From positions 19,188 through 83,187 of the forward strand of contig JAFQUP010000217.1 of NCBI GenBank assembly GCA_017408405.1: 64,000 bases of DNA, written 5' to 3'. The notes below the pieces were generated by a model. That model was given only the letters and a program-made list of their open reading frames with translations. It was not told where the DNA came from and ran no database searches. Below, piece by piece: positions 8,307 through 14,806 of the stretch. Position 1 is the first letter of the stretch. Each line of letters opens with the position of its first letter. Origin of the DNA: Thermoguttaceae bacterium. Lineage in GTDB: Bacteria; Planctomycetota; Planctomycetia; Pirellulales; Thermoguttaceae. Position numbers and translations under genes: made by a program.

Positions 8307-9539
8307 ATGATGGACTATTCGAGATATTTACGTAATTACCCGGACCTTAACGGTTATTTTGGTCCGTATGGCGGAGGGGAAGATTTTCTGCCGGAAAAAC
8401 TTCGTCCGATTTTCCAGGAAATTGACCAGGCATACCGTACGATTTGCCAGAGCGCGAAATTCATCAGTGAATTGCGTCGCATTCGCCGCGAATTTCAGGG
8501 ACGTCCTACGCCGGTTTATCACTGCGAAAAACTTTCTCAGAAACTCGGCGCGTGTCAGATTTATCTGAAGCGTGAAGATCTTAACCATACCGGAGCGCAC
8601 AAACTGAATCACTGCATGGGTGAAGGGCTTTTGGCGAAATATCTGGGCAGAAAAAAGCTCATTGCGGAAACCGGCGCTGGTCAGCACGGAGTGGCTTTGG
8701 CGACGGCTGCCGCTTATTTTGGTCTTGAGTGCGACATCTATATGGGGGAAATTGACATTGCGAAACAGGCTCCGAACGTCACGCGCATGAAAATGCTTGG
8801 GGCCAGAGTTGTTCCGGTTACTCATGGGCAGAAAACGCTTAAGGAAGCGGTGGATGCCGCCTTTGAGGCCTATCTTGACGATTACGAAAACTGCATTTAC
8901 TGCATTGGATCCGCTCTGGGACCTCATCCATTCCCCATGATGGTGCGTGATTTCCAGTATGTTGTTGGAGAAGAAGCTCGAGAACAGTTTTTGGAAATGA
9001 CGGGACATTTGCCGTGTGCCGTGGCCGCGTGTGTCGGGGGCGGATCAAATTCCATCGGTACGTTTATTCCTTTCCTGAATGACCCGGTTGATATTTTTGG
9101 AGTGGAACCTCTTGGAAAAGGGGCTGTGGCTGGGCAGCACGCTGCTACCATGACCTACGGTACCGATGGGGTACTTCATGGTTTCAGAAGTAAATTTCTC
9201 CAGAAAGAAAACGGTGATGCCGCGGACGTTTATTCCATCGCCAGCGGATTGGACTATCCGGGTGTTGGGCCGGAACATGCGTTCCTTCATGATCTTGGCC
9301 GCGTGAAGTACGTGACGGCTTCGGACCATGACGCGGTAGATGCTTTCTTTAAACTTTGCCGGTACGAAGGAATCATCCCCGCGCTGGAAAGTTCGCACGC
9401 TGTCGCCTATGCCATGCGATACGCTCGGGAAAATAAAGTAGGCTCTATTCTGGTAACTCTTTCCGGCCGTGGCGACAAAGATGTCGATTATGTCGCGGAA
9501 CATTACGGATACGGTGAAGAATTTAAATTTGAAGACTGA
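8307..9539 (+). CDS. trpB: Tryptophan synthase beta chain
   Basis: The 410-residue protein has the usual TrpB length and all main signatures. The PLP lysine lies in [10 protein letters not shown] (Lys99), the catalytic Glu is in [10 protein letters not shown] (Glu121), and the cofactor phosphate-binding loop is [10 protein letters not shown] (about 240-249). It condenses indole with L-serine to tryptophan, normally in complex with TrpA. It starts 4 bases after a GAGGAG ribosome binding site. No trpA or other trp gene is in the window, so it is transcribed away from the rest of the pathway. The loop next to the PLP lysine is KLNHC where most TrpB1 proteins have KINNA or KINNS; the overall match is still clearly to the TrpA-dependent type. 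Confidence 0.95.
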   Translation: MMDYSRYLRNYPDLNGYFGPYGGGEDFLPEKLRPIFQEIDQAYRTICQSAKFISELRRIRREFQGRPTPVYHCEKLSQKLGACQIYLKREDLNHTGAHKLNHCMGEGLLAKYLGRKKLIAETGAGQHGVALATAAAYFGLECDIYMGEIDIAKQAPNVTRMKMLGARVVPVTHGQKTLKEAVDAAFEAYLDDYENCIYCIGSALGPHPFPMMVRDFQYVVGEEAREQFLEMTGHLPCAVAACVGGGSNSIGTFIPFLNDPVDIFGVEPLGKGAVAGQHAATMTYGTDGVLHGFRSKFLQKENGDAADVYSIASGLDYPGVGPEHAFLHDLGRVKYVTASDHDAVDAFFKLCRYEGIIPALESSHAVAYAMRYARENKVGSILVTLSGRGDKDVDYVAEHYGYGEEFKFED

Positions 9540-9554
9540 TTTTTTTGAATTAGG

Positions 9555-9693
9555 CCGCAGGTTCTGGCGGCGACAAAAGAAAAAACGGATGCTGGCGCAT
9601 GGAGGAGTACCGACAGGGACGGAGGAGCTGGCAGCCCAAAGTGGAATACTTTATTGGAATTTCTTTTGCGAATGCTGGAACCTGCGGTTTTTT
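9555..9693 (+). ncRNA. Candidate structured RNA ending in a U-tract, directly downstream of trpB
   Basis: CCGCAGGTTC (9555-9564) is perfectly complementary to GAACCTGCGG (9678-9687), which is followed by TTTTTT. Inside this outer stem, CAAAAGAAA on the 5' side pairs with TTTCTTTTG on the 3' side, separated from the outer stem by 9-nt strands on both sides. The core carries small hairpins such as ATGC-TGGC-GCAT. The element begins 15 bases after the trpB stop. It could be an independent small RNA, a 3'-UTR-derived RNA or an elaborate terminator. It does not match the 6S, SRP, RNase P or tmRNA patterns I know. Confidence 0.4.
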
Positions 9694-9858
9694 ATGTTTT
9701 GGGGAATCTGTCTCTTAATGTGAAGCGGTCTGATTTCGCTCCGGGAAACGTAAACTCACGGGGTATGGAGGGATTTGGACAAGGATTTACCGGGTGATCA
9801 ATTGGCGGAAAGGCCGAGGCATGATTCAAGCCGGAAATATCCAGAATAAATTGCGAAA

Positions 9859-9903
9859 AGGCTGAAAGAGCGTTGGTTGCTTCTTTCAGCCTTTATTTTT
9901 TTC
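9859..9903 (+). terminator. Rho-independent terminator downstream of trpB
   Basis: AGGCTGAAAG (9859-9868) pairs with CTTTCAGCCT (9883-9892) around a 14-nt loop and is followed by TTATTTTTTT. It lies 320 bases after trpB and 165 bases after the U-tract of the candidate RNA. The sequence in between contains no recognisable gene. Confidence 0.8.
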
Positions 9904-9929
9904 GCTGTTGGGCTAAAACGGGTTTTCCC

Positions 9930-10003
9930 AGTCAGCGGAACTTTGTGAACTTCCAAAAAATCTCTATTTTTCACACTGGAAAACTGTTTTGAGAAGTTCC
10001 GTT
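9930..10003 (+). repeat. Dispersed intergenic repeat, partial copy F
   Basis: This copy matches the 3' half of the repeat family: GCGGAACTT, then TCTCTATTTTTCACACTGG, then AAACTGTTTTGAGAAGTTCC and GTTAA. It abuts the stop codon of the Cys-rich protein gene at 10011. Confidence 0.55.
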
Positions 10004-10010
10004 AAAAAAA

Positions 10011-10469
10011 TCAGTTGCAGGCCGGAGCCGGAGCGCAAGCGGGAGCCGGAGCGCAAGCGGGTTCGCAGGCATCGCAAGCCGGAGTGCAAATGCGCGGCGC
10101 GAAGAGGTTACGGAAGAAACCGTTGAACGGAGCGCACGGAATAGCGCACGGAGTGCAGCCGACGACTTCGTCGCAAACAGGACCGCAAGCCGGAGCCGGA
10201 GCACAGGCCGGAGCCGGAGCACAGGCCGGAGCCGGAGCGCAAGCGGGAGCCGGAGCGCAAGCCGGAGCGCAGGGTTCGCAAGCCGTTTCGCACGGAGCGC
10301 AGCAGGGACGGGAGAACAGTTCAAGGAAGAAACCATTGAACGGCGTGCAGATCTGTTTGACGCACGGATCGCAAACGGGTTCGCAAGCAGCCGGAGCGCA
10401 GCAGTCCTGAGCCATCGAAATTCCGCAAAGGGTAAGCATCGCAGCCGCAAACAAAACGAAACGTTTCAT
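10011..10469 (-). CDS. Small exported Cys/Pro/Ala repeat protein
   Basis: The 152-residue protein starts at an ATG 7 bases after a GGAGG site (10478-10482); an upstream ATG at 10484 overlaps that site and is rejected. Residues 1-20 form a signal peptide ending SMAQD. The mature part is dominated by Cys, Pro and Ala, with tandem ACAPAP hexapeptides in two blocks. Between them are two copies of a second motif, PFNGFFLELF and PFNGFFRNLF. At DNA level the hexapeptides are 18-bp GC-rich tandem units (about 10190-10270), so copy number may vary between strains. The regular Cys spacing suggests disulfide cross-linking or metal binding in the envelope; that is inference. No known catalytic domain is present. 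Confidence 0.8.
   Translation of the reverse strand: MKRFVLFAAAMLTLCGISMAQDCCAPAACEPVCDPCVKQICTPFNGFFLELFSRPCCAPCETACEPCAPACAPAPACAPAPACAPAPACAPAPACGPVCDEVVGCTPCAIPCAPFNGFFRNLFAPRICTPACDACEPACAPAPACAPAPACN
10190..10275. repeat. 18-bp tandem repeats encoding ACAPAP units
   Basis: The forward strand shows successive units of the form GCCGGAGCCGGAGCRCAR, each encoding six residues on the reverse strand. A shorter second block occurs at about 10015-10060. Confidence 0.75.
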
Positions 10470-10500
10470 AGTGAAAACCTCCAAAAGGTAAATTATGTTT

Positions 10501-10516
10501 GAACCAGCCCTGGTCC
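10501..10516. promoter_or_regulatory. Palindrome upstream of the Cys-rich protein gene, possible operator
   Basis: GAACCAGCCCTGGTCC contains perfect arms ACCAG and CTGGT about a 2-bp centre, 32 bp upstream of the ATG at 10469. It may be an operator or a small mRNA hairpin. No matching second copy was noticed. Confidence 0.3.
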
Positions 10517-10788
10517 ATCTTATTTCAAAACATTTGCATTGGGAAAAATTTTTTATTCACCCTTTGCACGTGAAAAATATCGGTCCGAATATTTGGAATC
10601 TTTGAGATAATCTGAATTTTCCAAAAAAACGAACCTTTTTTGGGCAGGTGGATTCCGGTTATTTAAAGTAGGGAAAGTTTAACGCCACTCTTGCTGATTG
10701 CTAGAATCCGAAAATTTTCCGGTATCGTAAAAATTAATTATAGAAATTCAGATTATGAAGAAAATTCAGGAAAAATGGGGGAAATAAT

Positions 10789-10817
10789 TTGCCAATTTGG
10801 GAAATATGAGGTAAAAT
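10789..10817 (+). promoter_or_regulatory. Sigma70-type promoter of the Cys-rich lipoprotein gene
   Basis: TTGCCA (10789-10794) and TAAAAT (10812-10817) are separated by 17 bp. The leader to the ATG at 10890 is about 65 nt and ends in an AGGAG site (10878-10882). Confidence 0.7.
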
Positions 10818-10889
10818 AGGAGTAGAGAAATAAATGAGGAGTCGATAACTCTTCAAAGGAAATTATTTTCAAGAAATAGGAGTTTAGAG

Positions 10890-11159
10890 ATGAAAAAAGT
10901 CGTTGCCGCAGTACTCGCGTGTTCGATGCTCATTGTTTTCACTGGCTGCAAAAACCAGAATGGTACTTGCCGATGGAATCCTTTCAGTCGTACCAATACG
11001 GTTTGCTATACGCCGTCCTGCGAAATTCCGGTTGTTGATGATTGCTGTCCCACTCCGTGTGGTGTTCCGGTTTCCTCGTGCGATTCCTGCGCGGTAGGAG
11101 GAGCCCCCGTTCAGAGCAGCACCTCAATTCCGGTTATTGAACCGGCTCCGGTTAACTGA
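10890..11159 (+). CDS. Small Cys-rich lipoprotein of unknown function
   Basis: The 89-residue protein has a lipoprotein signal peptide with lipobox VFTGC, so Cys20 is the expected lipidated residue, followed by Lys. The mature part holds eight further Cys residues in short pairs (for example DDCCPTPCG and SSCDSCA) and ends in Pro/Val-rich sequence. It starts 7 bases after AGGAG. No family is recognised. It is divergently placed to the other Cys-rich exported protein about 420 bp away, and both combine small size, export and Cys/Pro richness, so a shared envelope role is possible. A terminator follows about 100 bases downstream. Confidence 0.8.
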   Translation: MKKVVAAVLACSMLIVFTGCKNQNGTCRWNPFSRTNTVCYTPSCEIPVVDDCCPTPCGVPVSSCDSCAVGGAPVQSSTSIPVIEPAPVN

Positions 11160-11255
11160 TTTTCATCAGTATTTGATACTAAAGCGGTTTTGTTTCGGAA
11201 GCCAATTTGCGCGCGGCGGGAACTCTTTGTTTTGGCTTGCGTAGGGGTTTGTTGG

Positions 11256-11290
11256 ACGTTTGCGAAGATTTTCTCCGCAAACGTTTTTAA
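11256..11290 (+). terminator. Rho-independent terminator of the Cys-rich lipoprotein gene
   Basis: ACGTTTGCG (11256-11264) pairs with CGCAAACGT (11276-11284), followed by TTTTAAATTAATTT. The remainder of 11160-11479 holds only another hairpin (CTCTCAAA 11312-11319 with TTTGAGAG 11325-11332) without a U-tract. Confidence 0.8.
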
Positions 11291-11479
11291 ATTAATTTCT
11301 GATAAAATGCCCTCTCAAACTGTTTTTGAGAGAGAAAAGCGGAACGTTTCAGGTTTTTGAAGAGGCCGTCGGAACAGAGCGTTCGAAATAAGCAGCCCGT
11401 TCGTAGGACATTCAGGAAAGCTGTCCAAACGCGGAAGCGTCGTTTTTCCGGAATTTGAGTTCAGGGACGTTTCCCAGGT

Positions 11480-11923
11480 TTAGAAACTGCCCCACATATT
11501 CATTTCATCGAGATGTTCTGCCCAAAATTGAGAGATGCCGCGGATTTCATCCATCATCGTGCTGCTTTGATCCATAGTCTGAACGTAAAGAAGGTAGGTG
11601 AACGTACCTGAACGAATCGAACGAATCATTGCCAGGCAAGGGAGATCCAGATAGAAAAAATCAATATCAAATCCATCCAGCCTCTGTTTTGGAAATTCCT
11701 CAAACGCTGTAGATATTTCAGCCTCAGGATATTCTGCCGTAAGTGCTTCAAGAGCTTCTTTCAGCAAATCATCCGGTTCCATAAATGCCGGTCGCCGAGT
11801 CAGAGACCAAAAAGCGCCGTTGGGTGAATAGAGAGTCAGCTCATGACCGGGGTCTTCTTCATATTCGATTTCCCATTCATCAGGATATTCCAGATTAAAT
11901 CCATTCTTCGTAAAAATAGCCAT
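11480..11923 (-). CDS. Conserved-looking small cytoplasmic protein of unknown function
   Basis: The 147-residue acidic protein begins MAIFTKNGFNLEYPDEWEIE. The ATG at 11923 follows a GGAGGT site (11928-11933) at a good distance; a GTG two codons upstream overlaps the site. There is no signal peptide. The sequence alternates strand-like and helical segments, with the opening NGFNLEYPDEWEI and later LYSPNGAFWSL resembling the PsbP/DcrB-like fold, in which a peptide opens with a 'Y.iKYP..W' phrase. That fold suggestion is tentative. It lies downstream of rplT on the same strand but beyond a strong terminator, so it is probably transcribed separately. Confidence 0.7.
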   Translation of the reverse strand: MAIFTKNGFNLEYPDEWEIEYEEDPGHELTLYSPNGAFWSLTRRPAFMEPDDLLKEALEALTAEYPEAEISTAFEEFPKQRLDGFDIDFFYLDLPCLAMIRSIRSGTFTYLLYVQTMDQSSTMMDEIRGISQFWAEHLDEMNMWGSF

Positions 11924-11941
11924 ATTCACCTCCAGTCTTCA

Positions 11942-11999
11942 ATTTTCATTCTTTTATTCATGAAAAAAAGAATGAAAATGCGAACACTTTCATTCTTTT
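11942..11999 (-). terminator. UUCG-tetraloop terminator of rpmI-rplT, with a third complementary arm
   Basis: On the reverse strand the 15-nt arm from 11999-11985 pairs with 11980-11966 (one G-U pair) around a UUCG loop and runs into U residues, 27 bases after the rplT stop. A third segment at 11942-11955 is complementary to 11966-11979 and could form an alternative 14-bp hairpin with the same arm. Confidence 0.85.
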
Positions 12000-12025
12000 C
12001 AATTTTGTTCTACTCAGCGAAAGAG

Positions 12026-12382
12026 TTATTTCGCAAGAGCTTCCTTGGCTTTGGCGACGACACTTTCGAAAGCGACAGCGTCATTTACGGCCATTTCAGC
12101 AAGAATTTTGCGGTCAAGCATGATGTCGGCTTTTTCCAGGCCAGCGATGAATTCGCTGTAGCGGAGTCCCAGAGCACGGCAAGCCGCGTTGATGCGGATG
12201 ATCCAGAGAGAGCGCATACTGCGTTTCCTGACTTTACGGTCACGGAACGCGAAAACGCCGGCGCGAATCAACGTTTCCTGCACTGTACGGGACATATTCC
12301 GACGACCGCCGCGGAATCCCTTCGCTTTTTTGAGCATGCGTTTTTTGGCTTTTGTGCGAGCCGCACCATTCGTAGTACGCAT
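12026..12382 (-). CDS. rplT: Large ribosomal subunit protein bL20
   Basis: The 118-residue protein has the normal bL20 length and sequence: a very basic N-terminus ([19 protein letters not shown]) that threads into 23S rRNA, then a helical C-terminal domain with [20 protein letters not shown]. It is essential for early 50S assembly and in several bacteria also represses its own operon by binding leader RNA. It lies 150 bp downstream of rpmI on the same strand; the spacer contains an 8-bp hairpin (TTTTCATC 12432-12439 with GATGAAAA 12453-12460). infC, which usually precedes rpmI, is not adjacent. Confidence 0.97.
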   Translation of the reverse strand: MRTTNGAARTKAKKRMLKKAKGFRGGRRNMSRTVQETLIRAGVFAFRDRKVRKRSMRSLWIIRINAACRALGLRYSEFIAGLEKADIMLDRKILAEMAVNDAVAFESVVAKAKEALAK

Positions 12383-12532
12383 TTAATTATTCCTTTGATT
12401 GAAAATTCAAACTTGACGAACCCAAGGTCCCTTTTCATCCTGTGAATGAGAAGATGAAAAAGCGTTCACTCCTACCCGATTCGTTGAAATTTGGTTTGAT
12501 GAGTTCAAACCGGTCTGCATTGGAAACAGAAA

Positions 12533-12736
12533 TCAATAGCTGCCGCCGGCAAGAGCGGTAGTGATACGCTTTACTTCAGCGGTGCCAACTTCAGTGGTGC
12601 CGCGAAGTTTACGACTGCGTTTCTGGGACATGCGGGAAGCCAGGTGGCTGGTGCCGGCCGAGCGGTGCATGGGTTTTCCATTTGCAGAAAGACGGAAACG
12701 TTTTTTCGTTCCTTTGTGAGTCTTAATTTTAGGCAT
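12533..12736 (-). CDS. rpmI: Large ribosomal subunit protein bL35
   Basis: The 67-residue basic protein begins MPKIKTHKGTKKRFRLSANG, a clear bL35 signature. The start at 12736 follows a GAAAGGAG ribosome binding site; the longer frame to 12859 runs through the promoter and is rejected. It is co-transcribed with rplT, usual for this pair. The promoter at 12780-12807 leaves a leader of only about 40 nt, so there is little room for the classic long infC-type leader. Confidence 0.96.
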   Translation of the reverse strand: MPKIKTHKGTKKRFRLSANGKPMHRSAGTSHLASRMSQKRSRKLRGTTEVGTAEVKRITTALAGGSY

Positions 12737-12779
12737 TTCTAACTCCTTTCTACACACAACATTAAAAAATTGTCCACGC

Positions 12780-12817
12780 ATTATATCCGATTCGCGGATA
12801 ATTTCAAGGGGGGGAGG
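12780..12817 (-). promoter_or_regulatory. Promoter of rpmI-rplT with upstream C-tract
   Basis: On the reverse strand TTGAAA (12802-12807) and TATAAT (12780-12785) are separated by 16 bp. Directly upstream of the -35 is TTCCT followed by seven C residues, nearly identical to the element in front of ffh. Confidence 0.8.
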
Positions 12818-12990
12818 AAAATACTTTTTGTGTTTTTTGCCTCTTTTACCAAATTTCATTTGAATTTGTTCGTGATTTTATCGATTTTGGCCTGAAACTT
12901 TGGGATAATTTCTGTTTCATTCGTAGTTTGAGGCTTTCTGGATCGAACATTCCGAATTAGGAAAAGCAGGATTCGCGCAATAAATCAGGC

Positions 12991-13033
12991 AAAACCGGAT
13001 CTGCCGGGTAGCCGTGCCGGCGGATCCGGTTTT
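12991..13033 (-). terminator. Strong terminator hairpin downstream of the membrane-anchored unknown gene
   Basis: The 17-nt arms 12991-13007 and 13017-13033 pair fully except for one G-U, around a 9-nt loop. The outer pairs are AAAA-TTTT on either side, so it could work in both directions; the gene ending at 13052 reads into it. Confidence 0.85.
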
Positions 13034-13051
13034 GGAAAATGGCGCTTTGAA

Positions 13052-14092
13052 CTATTCATCTAAAACAGGAAGGTCGAAATCGTCATCCAACTCGTTATTT
13101 TTATCGTTTGTTTCCGATGTTTCTGATTTCGTTTTCTTATCCTCTGGAATAGTTTCCGCGTTTTTTCCTGTGTCGAGCGGTTCGCTTTCTTTCAGAGGGC
13201 GAATTTCATTCTTGGGTTCATGCGGGTTTTCCAAAGTTTCATTTGATTGGAGTTTGTCCTTTTCTTTTGATTTTTCCCCAAAACCAGAGAAAAGTTTCAT
13301 GAGAGATGGTTTTTGAGGATCTGGCTCGTTTGGCGTCTTGCCCTGCTCCATAGCAGAGATTTTATTTTCCTGTTCATTTTTTAATTTGTCTTTTACTTTG
13401 TTCTTAAATCTATCTATTAATTTATCCTTAATCGTTTTGCTGTTTGGATCCGCTGGATTGCGGAGGTTAGTTTCAATAAACGCGTTGATTTGTTTCAGGA
13501 TGTTTTGCTGACTTTTGACGATTTCTTTGTCAACCAGATTTCGGATAAAATCAAATTCCCTGAAATAAATTTTCAGATCCGTTGAAGAAGAGAATGTGAT
13601 TGTCGTGGTTCCCGTGTCCGGAAGCAGAGTGAGCGGCTTCTTTTCAAAATCTTTGGGGACGATTCCAATCGTAAAGCGAATCGCGTTGATTTCAGCTATG
13701 CTCAACCCTTTTTTTCGAATGATATTTGGTTCAATGGAGACGGTTTCTCCCTTGAGAAAAACGCCATCATCCACATTGAGGCTTAATTTGATTTTTAAAT
13801 TCATTTTTCCAAGTTTGGGATGGTCAATTTCACAGGAGATCGGTTCGCCGATCCCCAAACTTTTGGCAGCGCGTGGAATGTCAATATCTACCTGTGCTCC
13901 ATTTTCAGACTTGGGAAGTGCTTTGGCTCTCATTGCCCGACCGCAGATTTCGGAGAGAGGGGCATCGATGGCAAATTCCTTTTCCTGGTGCCCTTGGTAT
14001 TCAAAGGAACCGCTGCGAAGCCCGAAAAAACTCAGCAGCAAGAGCAGGATGATCCCAAGGACCGCATATGCCGAAATCCGAATCAATTTCAT
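13052..14092 (-). CDS. Membrane-anchored protein of unknown function with charged C-terminal region
   Basis: The 346-residue protein starts at an ATG after an AAAGGAGA site; the ORF could begin 13 codons earlier but without such a site. Residues 8-26 form a single hydrophobic helix (AVLGIILLLLLSFFGL), so the rest is probably periplasmic. Residues 30-210 look like a beta-rich domain (for example MNLKIKLSLNVDDGVFLKGE). A helical Lys-rich stretch follows (IKDKLIDRFKNKVKDKLKNE), and the final 90 residues are Glu/Lys/Ser/Pro-rich and probably disordered, ending in an acidic DDDFDLPVLDE. No family recognised. The upstream spacer holds a dispersed repeat. Confidence 0.7.
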   Translation of the reverse strand: MKLIRISAYAVLGIILLLLLSFFGLRSGSFEYQGHQEKEFAIDAPLSEICGRAMRAKALPKSENGAQVDIDIPRAAKSLGIGEPISCEIDHPKLGKMNLKIKLSLNVDDGVFLKGETVSIEPNIIRKKGLSIAEINAIRFTIGIVPKDFEKKPLTLLPDTGTTTITFSSSTDLKIYFREFDFIRNLVDKEIVKSQQNILKQINAFIETNLRNPADPNSKTIKDKLIDRFKNKVKDKLKNEQENKISAMEQGKTPNEPDPQKPSLMKLFSGFGEKSKEKDKLQSNETLENPHEPKNEIRPLKESEPLDTGKNAETIPEDKKTKSETSETNDKNNELDDDFDLPVLDE

Positions 14093-14148
14093 TGAATTCT
14101 CCTTTGGTTGGGAAAAAGTGATTTTAACCAATTGAAAAAAAGTTTAAG

Positions 14149-14309
14149 TTAAGGAACTTTCAAAGACTCAATCTTCTGGAAGCACGGACGTTTTCATTTT
14201 TGACAGCGTTAGCGGAAATTCCTGATATTTACGAATACGCGGAAATTTTGGCGGCTGGGAAAAACAAAATATTCCCGTTTCTTTGCTAAAACGGTTTTTT
14301 GAGGTCCTT
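14149..14309 (+). repeat. Dispersed intergenic repeat, copy E
   Basis: This copy shows both ends: AAGGAACTTTCAAAGACTCA at the left and CGGTTTTTTGAGGTCCTT at the right, which are roughly inverted. Its middle carries ATTTTTGACAG and CGCGGAAATTTTGGCGGC. It lies between divergent genes. The remaining spacer to 14566 is very AT-rich with no gene. Confidence 0.55.
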
Positions 14310-14566
14310 CATCCATTAATTATGACGAAAAATCTTGGTTGGTAACACTAAAAAATTTACACTTTTAAAATTTTAGTCTTTTTTAATCCGTGTGTCAAGC
14401 GAAAAGTTTCTTTTTTTGAGAAAGTTGGTTATCAAATCTTCGGTATGATGGCAAGAGTTTTTATTTTAACGAGTAGAACGAAAAACAAAAAAAGACAAAC
14501 TGGGCAATTTGAGAATGCGTTAAGTTTAAAAAAATGAAAAAATTTTAAAAAGAACATTCTGACTCC

Positions 14567-14595
14567 TTGCGGTTTCGTAGATAATGTGTTAAAAT
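14567..14595 (+). promoter_or_regulatory. Sigma70-type promoter of the GspE-like gene
   Basis: TTGCGG (14567-14572) and TAAAAT (14590-14595) are separated by 17 bp. The leader is about 205 nt, long for this window; an 80-codon frame within and past it has no support. Confidence 0.6.
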
Positions 14596-14806
14596 AAGAA
14601 TTGTTTTTTTAGATTCAGCGCATTTAAAATTCTGAAAAATCCCGTTTGTTTTTCGGGAGTGATTCAGATAGCCGCGGAAGTTGCCGAAACGGAGGTTTTG
14701 GATCCTCTGGTTTTTCGCAAGATATTTTTTCGGGGAAAGCGGAATGGGAGTGCGCTGAAAGATCGAGTATTATTTCACGCTTTCGGTCATTTTTCAGGAG
14801 TTCAGA

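Noticed and set aside
9555..9693. Assignment of the post-trpB element to 6S RNA, SRP RNA or a known riboswitch
   Set aside because: Shorter than 6S and lacking its central bubble layout; no GGAAGG SRP core or known riboswitch core was found, so it is reported only as a candidate structured RNA.
10015..10410. Forward ORF translating to Gln/Ala/Gly repeats
   Set aside because: Antisense of the ACAPAP tandem repeats in the Cys-rich protein; periodicity of the repeats explains the open frame.
11312..11332. Terminator CTCTCAAA/TTTGAGAG
   Set aside because: Perfect 8-bp stem but no U-tract in either direction; a better terminator lies just upstream.
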